A stretch of DNA of 64,000 bases, taken from the NCBI GenBank assembly GCA_025359045.1, contig JANYHN010000008.1, positions 82,657 to 146,656 of the forward strand, in the 5' to 3' direction. This stretch comes from Hyphomicrobiales bacterium. Lineage in GTDB: Bacteria; Pseudomonadota; Alphaproteobacteria; Rhizobiales; Aestuariivirgaceae. The notes under the pieces are model-generated. The model was given only the letters and a program-made list of their open reading frames with translations, was not told the DNA's origin and made no database searches. Shown here piece by piece: positions 46,859 through 56,085 of the stretch; position 1 is the stretch's first letter; each line of letters opens with the position of its first letter. The position numbers and the translations under genes are program-made.

Positions 46859-49204
46859 TTGAATTTATCCAACAGAGCAAAAACCTACCTGCGTAGATTG
46901 CAAGTGACTTTTGCAGTGATGGTTTTTGTTGCTCTGGGTTTTGCGACTTATGCCCAAGCCACAGTTACGATTACGACCACGACCAACGTCACAACCTTGT
47001 CGAACGCAATCGCTGCTGGAAATCCGGGTGTGACACTCACGGGCACACCAGTGTTGGGCGCTGGTGCAGCGACTAACATTTCTGGAACATTCACCACCAC
47101 AGGCTCGACGCTTGGTATCACAAGCGGCATTGTGCTCGGGACTGGCAACGTCACCACTGTCCCCGGCTCGCCTATTCCTGCTGGCAATTTATCTTCGGCT
47201 GGATCTGCCGTTTCAAACGGGCCAACTAGCGAATTCGACATCGCCACGTTTACATTTTCATTTATTCCAAAACCCGGCGTCAATCGCATGTCAATCGCTT
47301 CGGTGTTTGCTTCCGAGGAATACAATGAATATGTGAACACTACTTTCACAGACAATTTTTCGATGACCATCAGCGGTGGTGCCTACACTAATTTCAATTT
47401 CGCCACGGTTCCTGGCACCGCGACTGGCACAGATATCAACACCGTCAATAACGGAACCAATTCCGGTTATTACAGAGATAATACCACTGCGACACCGCTC
47501 ATTCCTGACATAAAAATGGATGGTGCTACGACGGTTTTCATAAACGCGTTTAACGTTGTTCCAGGCACAACTTATACCATCACCATTCGAATTGCCGATG
47601 TTGGCGACGCTGCTTTTGATTCTATTGCTTTTATTTCGACCTCATCAATTCTCAACAACCCTCCGGCTTTGGATCTTTCACTGGCACTTTCTGGAACTGG
47701 TTATACCACGACATGGGTTGAAGGTGCGGCGCCAGTTGCCATTGCCGCTTCAGACGTCAAGGTATCTGATGATGGTACAACCATTTCTTCGGCAACCATC
47801 ACCTTGGTTAGCCCATTGGCGACAGATGTATTAGCTGCTGGCGTTTTGCCCGCTGGTATTACAGCATCGGGTTATAATTCAGGAACTGGCGTTATAACTC
47901 TATCTGGTGTTGGCACGCTGGTTGATTATCAAAATGCCATCAAGGCTGTTACTTACGCGAGCACTGCGCCTAATCCAGCTGGCCCTGCCAAACAAATAAC
48001 CGTTCTCATCAATGACGGCGTTGATAATTCAAACACCGCGGTCACTGTCATCAATATGGCAACCTTAAGTGTGACCAAGGCTGCCAGCGCTCCGACAGTA
48101 GCGGCTGGTGCCAGTGCGACATTAACGGACGCCAACGACACCATCACCTATACTTATACAATCACAAACACAGGTAACGTTGCGCTCACCGTAGCATCTC
48201 CGGTGGATGCGGGTCCAAAATTCAACGGCATTTCTGGCACCGGCACGCTCAGCGCTTTTACACCTGCATCGGCCAGTTTGGCGGCTGGCGCAAACCAAGT
48301 ATACACCGCGACTTACACTTTATCGGCGGCAGATGTCATCAATGGCGCTGGTATTGCAAATGGTGTGACCAACACTGCCAAAGCTACAGCCACTTCGGCA
48401 GCAGGTGCAGTCAGTTCTTCCAACGCGACAGCGAGCACATCAATTTTGACGGTGGCTGGACTTACGGTCGTAAAGACAGCTGCCACACCGACGATTGCAG
48501 CTGGAACAAACCCTGCGTTGACAGATGCAAATGATACAATCACTTTCACTTACGCTGTTAAGAACGTTGGCAGCGTTATTCTTACTGTTGTGGCACCCAT
48601 CGACGCCGGGCCGAAGTTTAATGGCATCGCAGGTACCAACACGCTCAGTGCTTTCACACCTGCATCTGTTGCGAGCCTTGCTCCTGGCGTCACTCAAAAC
48701 TTTACCGCCACTTACACGCTTTCAGTCACGGATGTTAAAAACGGTGTTGGCATTACCAATGGTGTTACAAACAGCGCGACGGCCACAGGCAAAAATGGTG
48801 CGACCACGATCACCTCGCCAACATCGAACGCCACGACAACGATCATTGCGACGCCAAGTCTTAAAATCACAAAGTCGTTTGTTTTGACTGACATTGGAGG
48901 CGGCACGGCGGGCAAAGCCGATCTCAATGAGCTGGTAACCTATACATATGTTGTTTCAAACATTGGCAATACACCGCTCACAAATGTCAGTGTCGCTGAT
49001 CTTCACGGCACGCCCGCGGTTTTGGTTGGTCTTGGCGCTGGCGGCGTAACATCTGAAATACTAACAACAGCCGGACCATTGGGCGCTGGAGCTTCGCCTG
49101 ATTCGACTGCAAATGACGGGATTTGGTCTACGCTGGCACCGGGTGCCACCGTCACATTCACATGGGGCCATCTCGTTACCCAGGCTGAATTTGATAATGG
49201 ATAA
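46859..49204 (+). CDS. Surface adhesin-like protein, choice-of-anchor L and DUF11-like repeats (possibly truncated)
   Basis: 781 residues starting with TTG 46859; the signal peptide runs to about residue 34. Residues ~50-270 carry the choice-of-anchor L pattern: VFASEEYNEYVNTTFTDNF and DIKMDGATTVFINAFNVVPG. After a cadherin-like stretch come three DUF11/DUF7507-type beta repeats beginning with SVTKAAS, TVVKTAATP and KITKSFV, each with ANDTITYTYTITN- or NELVTYTYVVSN-type strands. The third repeat stops at AEFDNG, where family members normally go on (about QxDxDxGxxxN-x-A). No outer-membrane anchor follows, and the next gene begins 4 bases later on the other strand, so the 3' part was probably lost. 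Confidence 0.75.
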   Translation: MNLSNRAKTYLRRLQVTFAVMVFVALGFATYAQATVTITTTTNVTTLSNAIAAGNPGVTLTGTPVLGAGAATNISGTFTTTGSTLGITSGIVLGTGNVTTVPGSPIPAGNLSSAGSAVSNGPTSEFDIATFTFSFIPKPGVNRMSIASVFASEEYNEYVNTTFTDNFSMTISGGAYTNFNFATVPGTATGTDINTVNNGTNSGYYRDNTTATPLIPDIKMDGATTVFINAFNVVPGTTYTITIRIADVGDAAFDSIAFISTSSILNNPPALDLSLALSGTGYTTTWVEGAAPVAIAASDVKVSDDGTTISSATITLVSPLATDVLAAGVLPAGITASGYNSGTGVITLSGVGTLVDYQNAIKAVTYASTAPNPAGPAKQITVLINDGVDNSNTAVTVINMATLSVTKAASAPTVAAGASATLTDANDTITYTYTITNTGNVALTVASPVDAGPKFNGISGTGTLSAFTPASASLAAGANQVYTATYTLSAADVINGAGIANGVTNTAKATATSAAGAVSSSNATASTSILTVAGLTVVKTAATPTIAAGTNPALTDANDTITFTYAVKNVGSVILTVVAPIDAGPKFNGIAGTNTLSAFTPASVASLAPGVTQNFTATYTLSVTDVKNGVGITNGVTNSATATGKNGATTITSPTSNATTTIIATPSLKITKSFVLTDIGGGTAGKADLNELVTYTYVVSNIGNTPLTNVSVADLHGTPAVLVGLGAGGVTSEILTTAGPLGAGASPDSTANDGIWSTLAPGATVTFTWGHLVTQAEFDNG

Positions 49205-49207
49205 GGC

Positions 49208-50227
49208 TTAAAGAGTTATAATGGTTTTACTGGCCTTGCCTTCATGCACAAGATCGAAGGCTTGCTGAGCCTCTAGCAGCGGCAGTTGATGACTGATCAA
49301 TGTCTCTAGCGCGTAATCTTCGCGTGACAGCAAATCCATCGCGCGCAGCATCAGATCGGGTGTCGCTGAATAACTTGTGATCAAGTTAATCTCCCGACGC
49401 CATATTTCCCACCAATCAATGGTGATCTCATTTTTAGGTTTACTGCCAAAAATGATAATAGTGCCACCATCGCGTACGGCAAGGATGGCAGTTTCAATTG
49501 TGGTTTTTGTGACCACACTCAATATGACGACATCAACACCGCGCCCTGCAGTATGTCGTTTGGCCAATTCGGAAGCATCAATCTTGTTTGCGATCCAACT
49601 CTCCGCCGCCCCCCAAGCATTGGCCAATACTAAACGTTCTTCGCGCATATCAAGCACAAGTGCCTTCATCTTTAAATCGCGGAACAATGGCAGAAACAAA
49701 ATCCCTACAGCACCTGCCCCCACAATCAATACGGTGTCGCCCTCCAACAAACTGACACGTTCGAGTGCTCGCAGACAGCAAGCGAGCGGCTCCATAAAGA
49801 CAGCGCGAAGATCGGGAACATGAACAGGAATTTTTACTACAGTATTTTCCACGAGTAATTCTGGTACCCGGATAAATTCCGCAAAACCTGCTGGTTCTAT
49901 ATTGCTGCGTTTAAACAGCGGATCCATCGGTGCCGAACCACGTCTGCTGTAATGCGAATTATAGTCTGGTGCATGGTGAGCGATGGCCACGCGATCTGCA
50001 ATCTTGAATCGTTCAGATTTACTTTCCACGACTGTGGCAACGAGCTCATGCCCCAATTGTACTGGCTTTTTGAAATATGGATCATAAACTTTTGCAATAT
50101 CGGTTCCGCAGATACCGCATGCGCGGAGCTGAACCAGAATTTCGCCATCAAGTATGAGCGGTAATGGGCGGGTCTCGAGTGTGACGCGATTATCAACTGA
50201 ACAGGTGAGCACAAGATTTTCGTTCAT
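49208..50227 (-). CDS. Medium-chain dehydrogenase without structural-zinc cysteines
   Basis: 339 residues of the sorbitol/threonine dehydrogenase group. The catalytic zinc site is kept: Cys37 in ACGICGTD, His60-Glu61 in GHE, and Glu in FMEPLACC. The NAD-binding GAGAVG follows. The four cysteines that hold the structural zinc in relatives (C-x2-C-x2-C-x7-C) are replaced by Asp88, Ser91, Ser94 and Asp102. The loop otherwise aligns well (RRGSAPMDPLFKRSNI). Substrate unknown, likely a polyol or sugar alcohol. It is followed downstream by the adhesin-like gene, and upstream by a serine hydrolase on the same strand. Confidence 0.8.
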   Translation of the reverse strand: MNENLVLTCSVDNRVTLETRPLPLILDGEILVQLRACGICGTDIAKVYDPYFKKPVQLGHELVATVVESKSERFKIADRVAIAHHAPDYNSHYSRRGSAPMDPLFKRSNIEPAGFAEFIRVPELLVENTVVKIPVHVPDLRAVFMEPLACCLRALERVSLLEGDTVLIVGAGAVGILFLPLFRDLKMKALVLDMREERLVLANAWGAAESWIANKIDASELAKRHTAGRGVDVVILSVVTKTTIETAILAVRDGGTIIIFGSKPKNEITIDWWEIWRREINLITSYSATPDLMLRAMDLLSREDYALETLISHQLPLLEAQQAFDLVHEGKASKTIITL

Positions 50228-50243
50228 GTGATTTTAACAACCA

Positions 50244-51368
50244 TCAAAGCTCATCATAAACAGCGTTGATCAGTCTTTGCCTGCGGGGATCACCCTCAGC
50301 AAAGCCCATCATGTTGCAAGTCACAAAGGCAAAACCGATGCCTGCCTCGGGGTCACCAAACGCTGTGGAGCCGCCCCAACCGCTATGGCCAAAAGTTTGT
50401 TTGGAAGCGCGTTTGCCGTACATTTCGTCTTCAATTCGAAATCCTGCACCAAAAGCAGTCGGCAGATTGAAGCTAGTATCCAAGCCGTGGAAACGAGGTC
50501 TAACTGCCTCAGCACGCGTCCGACTGTTCATTAGCTTCGAGTTCCTGCTGGCAATGTCCCCATAGATAACCGCGAGAGCACGGGCATCGCAATGGCCATT
50601 GCCACCCGGAATTTCAGCGGCGCGCCAATCACGATTATTTGGAGCTGATGCAACAGGTGTAGGATTCATACATGATTGCGGATAGGGGCTATTCAACACT
50701 TGTTCCACCCAATCAGAAGCTCCTGCTCCCTCGATCATCTCAGCAACACGATGGTCTTCAGATTGTGGAACGCCGATATAGAATTCGATGCCGAGTGGTT
50801 TGGCAATGCTTTCTGTTACAAGCTTACCAATTGATTTTCCTGTGACACGGCAAAGTGGTTCACTCGCCAAGTGGCCATAGGTGATGGCATGATAAGCGCA
50901 ATCTTTGCCCGGTTCCCAATTTGGCTTCATGGCCGCTAGTGCATTTACATAGGGCGACCAAGCATAAAGATCCTCTGCGGTCATTGGCACATTCAGGCCG
51001 TTCAAGCCGGAAGTATGTGACATCACATGGTTGAGTGTAATTTTCTCTTTTCCGTTTTCCGCAAATTCCGGCCAGTTGGCGGCAATTGGTTTTTCGTAAT
51101 CCAGTTTGCCTTGCTCGACAGCCATGGCAACCGCAGCAGCAACCACGCCTTTAGTGCAAGACCAGACATTGGCAATTGTATCTCGAGTCCATTCTCGGGT
51201 TTTTGCTTTATTGGCGTGACCGCCCCATAAATCAACAACAAGCTTTCCATCTACGGTCAATGCAACGGCGGCTCCATGTTCCAACCCGTCTTCGAAACAA
51301 CTAGCGAAAGCGCGTTTGACATTTTCGAAACGCAAATCGTGAGTGCCACTTATTTTGGTGTTATTCAT
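50244..51368 (-). CDS. Beta-lactamase-family serine hydrolase (EstB-like esterase)
   Basis: 374 residues. The class C beta-lactamase/EstB fold is shown by SCTKG (S-x-x-K nucleophile), YHAITYGHLASEP (the Tyr region) and the late HSGWGGS. It is probably an esterase or peptidase without a signal peptide, so cytoplasmic. It lies 17 bases upstream of the dehydrogenase gene on the same strand, with which it may be cotranscribed. Substrate not known. Confidence 0.85.
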   Translation of the reverse strand: MNNTKISGTHDLRFENVKRAFASCFEDGLEHGAAVALTVDGKLVVDLWGGHANKAKTREWTRDTIANVWSCTKGVVAAAVAMAVEQGKLDYEKPIAANWPEFAENGKEKITLNHVMSHTSGLNGLNVPMTAEDLYAWSPYVNALAAMKPNWEPGKDCAYHAITYGHLASEPLCRVTGKSIGKLVTESIAKPLGIEFYIGVPQSEDHRVAEMIEGAGASDWVEQVLNSPYPQSCMNPTPVASAPNNRDWRAAEIPGGNGHCDARALAVIYGDIASRNSKLMNSRTRAEAVRPRFHGLDTSFNLPTAFGAGFRIEDEMYGKRASKQTFGHSGWGGSTAFGDPEAGIGFAFVTCNMMGFAEGDPRRQRLINAVYDEL

Positions 51369-51406
51369 TTAGTTTATCATTCCTTTGCCCAAGCTACGAC
51401 AATCGC

Positions 51407-52813
51407 TTAAAAACCAACAGGTTTTATACCCGAATACTCTGTGGCACGTTCATATGACGCTGCAATCCTCAATACACGCGCGTCTTCGAACATGCGTCCC
51501 ACGATTTGCAAACCGATCGGCAAGCCTGATGTCGTAAATCCGCAAGGCACTGAGGCCGCCGGTTGTTGTGTCAGGTTGAATGGATAAGTGAATGGCGTCC
51601 AGTTCACCCATTTGCCACGATTGTCAGGGTCGGCTGGTTGAAGTTTTCCCGCTTCGAATGCCACGCCGGGCATGGTTGGCAGTATCAGCGCGTCATATTT
51701 TTCCATGAAGTGCCGCATCTTTGCGCCCAAGGCAGCACGTTGCATCGTTGCTTGTTGGAGTTGTTCAACCGTGATGCTGCGCGACTGTTCCACAACGTCG
51801 GCCAGTGCTGGTTCAATCAATGCAAGTTTTTCAGCTGATAATCCGCCAAGTGCGGCTCTCGCACCCGCCCACCACAAAGTGCGAAATATTTCTGCGGGAT
51901 CAGGGAATCCTGGGTCAATGTGAACGACCTTTGCACCTAATGAGCGCAAAACTTTGACAGCCGTTTTTACGTGTTTGGCCACTTCTGGGTCAACATTTAC
52001 ATAACCCAGAGTCGCTGAGTAAGCGAACGTCATGCCTTTTATGCCTTTCTCTAGTTTGGCCGTAAAATCCACTTCGCTGTAAGGCAGAGAATGCCAATCG
52101 CGCGAATCTGGCTTGCTGATTGCGTTCATCATCAAAACTGCGTCAGCAACGTTGCGAGTCATCGGCCCGATATGGGCCACTGTTCCAAACGGCGATAATG
52201 GATATGCGGGGACACGACCAAAGCTCGGCTTCAAACCAAAAGTGCCCGTAAACGATGCAGGGATGCGAATACTACCACCTCCGTCCGTGCCCAGTGCCAA
52301 GGGCGCATAACCAGCGGCTAATCCTGCAGAGGAGCCACCTGATGATCCGCCTGGCGTAAGCTTTGTGTTCCACGGATTACGGGTAATTCCGGTTAAAAGT
52401 GAGTCGGTTACGCCCTTCCAACCAAACTCCGGTGTTGTGGTGCGGCCAACAAAAACGCAGCCCGCCTCTCTTAACCTTGCCACACTTGGCGCATCTTCCA
52501 GCCAATTTTGATTGGGATCGACTGTTTTAGAACCACGCAAATTTGGTTGTCCAATGGTCAACAAAATATCTTTGATCATTGCGGGAACACCGTCCAGTGG
52601 GCCAAATTGTTCGCCTTTATGCCAACGACGTTCGCTGCTACGTGCTTGTTTTAATGTCTTTTTTTCGTCAATCAAGCTCATCGCGTTGATGGTTGATTCA
52701 TGTTTGGCCATTTGCGCCAACGAAGCCTTCGCCACGTCGACTGGTGATGCTTTGCCTTTGGCGTAAAGTTTGACCAACTTTGTGGCCGACATCCAGTTCA
52801 GATCATTCGTCAT
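51407..52813 (-). CDS. Amidase, amidase-signature family
   Basis: 468 residues from the ATG at 52813; GGGGATT lies upstream, and an ATG seven codons earlier lacks one. The family triad is present: Lys in PAMIKDILLT, then the GGSSGGSSAGLAAG core with the cis-Ser and the nucleophilic Ser further on at GTDGGGSIRIPASF. It hydrolyses amides, such as aryl or acyl amides or amino-acid amides. GatA is excluded, since no partner gene is next to it and gatB lies far away. It is the first of three genes on the same strand. Confidence 0.88.
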   Translation of the reverse strand: MTNDLNWMSATKLVKLYAKGKASPVDVAKASLAQMAKHESTINAMSLIDEKKTLKQARSSERRWHKGEQFGPLDGVPAMIKDILLTIGQPNLRGSKTVDPNQNWLEDAPSVARLREAGCVFVGRTTTPEFGWKGVTDSLLTGITRNPWNTKLTPGGSSGGSSAGLAAGYAPLALGTDGGGSIRIPASFTGTFGLKPSFGRVPAYPLSPFGTVAHIGPMTRNVADAVLMMNAISKPDSRDWHSLPYSEVDFTAKLEKGIKGMTFAYSATLGYVNVDPEVAKHVKTAVKVLRSLGAKVVHIDPGFPDPAEIFRTLWWAGARAALGGLSAEKLALIEPALADVVEQSRSITVEQLQQATMQRAALGAKMRHFMEKYDALILPTMPGVAFEAGKLQPADPDNRGKWVNWTPFTYPFNLTQQPAASVPCGFTTSGLPIGLQIVGRMFEDARVLRIAASYERATEYSGIKPVGF

Positions 52814-52973
52814 CACAACAATCCCCAATTTCAAACAACTTTAAGTGAAAACGGGAACATAATCACCTGTCAAAGTGTTTCTAATCTGTACGGCAGATGA
52901 ACGTCGCATTCAGACTTGGTTCCAATTGGGATCGCTATTCTCTTCCCAACAGTGAAATTCAAGGGTGACCAAA

Positions 52974-53180
52974 ATGATCCGCTACACAGTTTTTGTTATA
53001 ACAGTTCTAGGCACGGCGGTAACCGCAATTGCCAATGTGGCGCCAGCCAAACCTTATACCGCTGGTGTAACAAAAAACATCAGCATTTTTTATAAGTCAG
53101 ATGAAGCACCCGTTTCTGGGCCATTAGTTCTCGAACAATGCGCGAAAGAAGATTGTTCTGATACGCCGTCAAATTCGTAG
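52974..53180 (+). CDS. Small secreted protein
   Basis: 68 residues from the ATG at 52974, with AAGGGTG in front. A signal peptide (MIRYTVFVITVLGTAVTAIA) is followed by a short chain with two cysteines near the end (EQCAKEDCSD). No family recognised. A clear terminator follows the stop. Confidence 0.6.
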   Translation: MIRYTVFVITVLGTAVTAIANVAPAKPYTAGVTKNISIFYKSDEAPVSGPLVLEQCAKEDCSDTPSNS

Positions 53181-53184
53181 AAAC

Positions 53185-53224
53185 GGCCTTGTCTATAGAT
53201 ACCCCTCTCGGACAAGGCCCTTTT
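53185..53224 (+). terminator. Rho-independent terminator
   Basis: A 9-bp perfect stem (GGCCTTGTC with GACAAGGCC, 53185-53193/53211-53219) followed by CTTTT closes the small protein gene. Confidence 0.8.
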
Positions 53225-53400
53225 GGAACCGGGGCGAAACACAGATTGGTCTTTCTAATCGCCCCCGCAGAAAAGATCACCGCGTGAAAGCTCCGGTTCC
53301 TAATTCGATTAAAATTTTATTTCCCAAGCCAAATGGTCCCCTGCAAGTCTCCATTGGCTAACTTGAAACCCCGGCGCCCCCTCGCCGGGGTTATTTTTTT
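53206..53400 (+). ncRNA. Candidate structured small RNA
   Basis: Between two terminators on the plus strand there is no gene, but several strong folds: GGAACC (53225-53230) with GGTTCC (53295-53300), inside it GGGGC with GCCCC (53231-53235/53261-53265) and GATT/AATC, then GCCAaATGG with CCATTGGC (53329-53337/53351-53358), then a terminator at 53367-53400. TATAGA at 53194-53199 could be a -10 box placing the start near 53206. It resembles the three-stem Rhizobiales sRNAs of about 150-200 nt, but I cannot assign a family. Confidence 0.5.
53367..53400 (+). terminator. Strong terminator at end of candidate sRNA
   Basis: AACCCCGGCG pairs with CGCCGGGGTT (10 bp) and is followed on the plus strand by TATTTTTTT. 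The T-run overlaps the 3' end of the gpx-like gene on the other strand. Its orientation serves the plus strand, where there is no other gene since 53180. Confidence 0.85.
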
Positions 53401-53939
53401 GCGATTTCAGTTTCGATTGCAGCTGTAATTTTTGCGCTCATCGGTTCTGTTGGCGTTGAGAACCAATCGACGAACTCTCCTGATTTGGAAAATAGATATT
53501 TGTGAAAATTCCACTTTGGCGTGCCAAGCATGCCGGCCTTGGTCGCTGCCCACTTATAAACCTCAGCTTCGTCCTTCCCTGACACAACAGTTTTGTCCGA
53601 AAGGGGAAATGTTACGCCATAGTTTACTTTGCAAAACGTTGCGATCTCGGCTGCCGTGCCAGGTTCTTGTCCACCAAAATCGTTTGACGGAACTCCCACT
53701 ATTACGAGACCTTTGTCTTTGTAAGCCTCCCATAATTTTTCCAGCCCCTCATACTGCGGAGTAAAGCCGCATTCTGAAGCTGTATTCACCAAAAGCACGA
53801 CTTTGCCCTTGTACTGGCCAAGCGGCATTGGCTTGCCATCCATGCCTTGCAAAGAAAAATCATAGAGCGTTTGAGCAATCGCTGACATGGAAAACACCGC
53901 AGTTAAAAGGAGGGATGAAATGATGAAAACGAAGCGCAT
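53391..53939 (-). CDS. Glutathione peroxidase family protein
   Basis: 182 residues with a signal peptide (MRFVFIISSLLLTAVFSMSAIA), so it works in the periplasm. The thioredoxin-like fold has the peroxidatic Cys57 in NTASECGFTPQYEGLE, then FGGQEPG (Gln) and PKWNFHKYLF (Trp and Asn), completing the tetrad. It reduces peroxides with thiols; cysteine-based members often use thioredoxin rather than glutathione. The gene's 3' end overlaps the T-run of the plus-strand terminator. Confidence 0.92.
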   Translation of the reverse strand: MRFVFIISSLLLTAVFSMSAIAQTLYDFSLQGMDGKPMPLGQYKGKVVLLVNTASECGFTPQYEGLEKLWEAYKDKGLVIVGVPSNDFGGQEPGTAAEIATFCKVNYGVTFPLSDKTVVSGKDEAEVYKWAATKAGMLGTPKWNFHKYLFSKSGEFVDWFSTPTEPMSAKITAAIETEIAKK

Positions 53940-53986
53940 GCCAATCTAACGGATTAGCGCTCTGGATGGATCATGGACGAAACAAT

Positions 53987-54078
53987 TGGCGGAAACGGAG
54001 GGATTCGAACCCTCGATACGCCTTACGACGTATGACGATTTAGCAAACCGTTGCCTTCAGCCACTCGGCCACGTTTCC
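53987..54078 (-). tRNA. tRNA-Ser (anticodon GCT)
   Basis: On the minus strand the acceptor stem GGAAACG pairs with CGTTTCC, the D arm carries GGCCGAGTGG, the anticodon stem ACGGT/ATCGT has the loop TTGCTAA, and there is a long variable arm, as in class II tRNAs. The T arm is GAGGGTTCGAATCCCTC. Anticodon GCT, serine codons AGC and AGU. CCA is encoded. Confidence 0.96.
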
Positions 54079-54221
54079 GCACTAAGCGGGCTTTTGCCTT
54101 GATTTGGTTTGCGAAGCAAGCGCTTCAATGCTTAAAAACTGGTTTTTGCGTTTAGTTAACTGAATCTTTGTGTGTTTGACACAAATGTGCTCTAAGTGTG
54201 TTTCGAATTGTGAGGTGGGCG

Positions 54222-54500
54222 ATGCGTTTTCAATCATTTTTGTTTGTCGGTGCGGTTTTGTGTGGCACTTGTTTGCCAGCAATGGCCTATGAAAACTTTA
54301 TTCCATTAGGCACTGGTTATTCCACTGGTGTGAGCACAATTCCGGCACTTGGAAGCGAGGCACAAACGCTGACAACCCAGACCGATATTTACGAAACTGA
54401 ACTCTACCGCAAGCATCTGGACGATCAGAAAAACTTCAGCCATCTGCGCCGTTTCCTGCAAAACTCGGACTCGACCAGCACTGAATCAGTCGACTACTGA
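54222..54500 (+). CDS. Small secreted protein
   Basis: 92 residues from the ATG at 54222; GAGGTGGGCG precedes it. A signal peptide ends near AMAYENF. The mature chain is polar and Thr/Ser-rich with a C-terminal HLDDQKNFSHLRRFLQNSDS that looks helical. No family recognised. A terminator follows. Confidence 0.55.
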   Translation: MRFQSFLFVGAVLCGTCLPAMAYENFIPLGTGYSTGVSTIPALGSEAQTLTTQTDIYETELYRKHLDDQKNFSHLRRFLQNSDSTSTESVDY

Positions 54501-54520
54501 TCCCTGCCCCATAACAAATT

Positions 54521-54557
54521 AGCCCGCATGGATATTTCCATTTGCGGGCTTTGTTTT
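54521..54557 (+). terminator. Rho-independent terminator
   Basis: AGCCCGCA with TTGCGGGCT (and TGGA/TCCA inside) forms a long hairpin followed by TTGTTTTG, right after the small secreted protein gene. Confidence 0.85.
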
Positions 54558-54573
54558 GTTTGACGCTCTAAGT

Positions 54574-54825
54574 TTAGTGTAATGTGAGCATCGCTCGAGC
54601 TTGGCGTTGGGCTTCGACGACTTCGCTGGTTGTCATTTCGCGTGCAACCTCACAACGATAAAGTTTGGCGGCTTCGCTGCCTTTGACGGCCGCAATGTTA
54701 AACCATTTATGGGCTTCAATGTTGCTTTGCGCCACATCGCGCCCCAAGCAATATTTCATGCCCAATTCAAAAATCGCATCGGCATTATTGCAGATGGCAT
54801 CAAAGTTGTTTTCGATCATTTTCAT
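54574..54825 (-). CDS. One-repeat Sel1-like protein
   Basis: 83 residues. It has FELGMKYCLGRDVAQSNIEAHKWFNIAAVKGSEAAKLYRCEVA, i.e. (pieces of ≤20 shown: ELGMKYCLGRDVAQSNIEA, HKWFNIAAVKGSEAAKLY) a single Sel1-type TPR unit, then a helix EVVEAQRQARAMLT. Small proteins of this type are common in Rhizobiales; role unknown, perhaps protein binding. Confidence 0.8.
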   Translation of the reverse strand: MKMIENNFDAICNNADAIFELGMKYCLGRDVAQSNIEAHKWFNIAAVKGSEAAKLYRCEVAREMTTSEVVEAQRQARAMLTLH

Positions 54826-55062
54826 TTTACTATCCCATCCTGTTTTTTGGTTGCCGTTTGTGCAACTCGTTGGATGTGAATTTGCTCCAAGGCTTTCAAC
54901 GTCGCGTTAAATGATAGGATTAAGAAGGATTGAATGGTCCGTTTACGGCTCGGTAACCAGATACAAATTGACGTTTTAAATCAATCATTTGCGTAAAATT
55001 AATCGCAAATTTACGGTGAATTATTCACGTAAGATTCACCACACCACCAGAAGCCATAAATA

Positions 55063-56067
55063 TTATTTCGTTGGAATACCAAGCGTCATGGTGATTGGGA
55101 AATGATCGGAGCCTGCATATTCGCCGATGCGTTCTTGACTCAGCGCCCTAATGCCGGGGCTTACAAATATATGATCGATGGCCAATTGCGGAAAGCCATA
55201 AGTGGCCGACCATGTGGGCAAATATGTTAGGCGTTCAAACCCTAAACTTTCCGACAAAGTCTGTGTGATGCGCGAAAATGGCGTTGCATTAAAATCACCC
55301 ATTAACACAACGCGGCCAGGCACACTCTCCATGTATTTTATGAACACTAGAATCTGTTTGAGCTGTGATCGTTGATGCGGAAAGCGGCTGGTGTGCAAGC
55401 CGATGATTGTTACATTCCCAAACTCAGAGCCCATTTTGATACTCATGAAGCGGGGGCCAGCCCAATCATCCTTTGCGGCAACATCAGTTATCGGCGTTTT
55501 AGATAAAATCGCAAAATCGCAATCGTTCAATTGCCAACAGGTTTCTTGATAAGGATATTTCTGGCGAAGGGTATCTAGGGCCAAACTTTTAGATTTATCA
55601 AACTCGACCAGAACCATTAGATCAGGATCAAGTCGTAAGACTTCGTCTGCAATTGCTGCGGGACTAGGGTTGCCGGCATAAGAATTGAAGCTGGCAACTT
55701 TCAGGGCTTTCTCGTTGGCTTGAAGTGGTTTGAGAACGGGTGCTGCTCCACTTGAAACATAGTGCGGCCATGCGCTGTAGCCCGCAACCATGAGCGCCAA
55801 CAAGACAATTGCAACCAATGTTTTATATTTGGGTGATAGGAGTCCTAAACAGCAAGCCAACACAATAAAAAAGAATTGCATCCAGAACTGCGCAAAAATA
55901 TCAAAGCCAATCCATATATGGCCCAGCCTTGCGCAAAACAGACCGGCAAAACCGATGATGGCACCAACGGTAGCGCCGCTCCAATCACGATGCCTGTGAT
56001 GTTTGCGTTTTTCTGCTTCGGGTGATTTGTTCTGGTTCGCGGGGCTTGGAAAAATATGAGAAGTCAC
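55063..56067 (-). CDS. Endonuclease/exonuclease/phosphatase family membrane protein
   Basis: 334 residues. Three hydrophobic helices at about residues 30-115 anchor it in the inner membrane, then an EEP domain follows: VASFNSYAG, VLVEFDK, the core DFNATPFS, DHIFVSPG and SDHFPI, with catalytic Asp and His residues. Such enzymes cleave phosphodiesters, for example in lipids or nucleic acids, outside the membrane. Substrate unknown. It lies 18 bases downstream of the GST gene on the same strand. Confidence 0.85.
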   Translation of the reverse strand: MTSHIFPSPANQNKSPEAEKRKHHRHRDWSGATVGAIIGFAGLFCARLGHIWIGFDIFAQFWMQFFFIVLACCLGLLSPKYKTLVAIVLLALMVAGYSAWPHYVSSGAAPVLKPLQANEKALKVASFNSYAGNPSPAAIADEVLRLDPDLMVLVEFDKSKSLALDTLRQKYPYQETCWQLNDCDFAILSKTPITDVAAKDDWAGPRFMSIKMGSEFGNVTIIGLHTSRFPHQRSQLKQILVFIKYMESVPGRVVLMGDFNATPFSRITQTLSESLGFERLTYLPTWSATYGFPQLAIDHIFVSPGIRALSQERIGEYAGSDHFPITMTLGIPTK

Positions 56068-56085
56068 GCGTGATCCTAACCCTAC

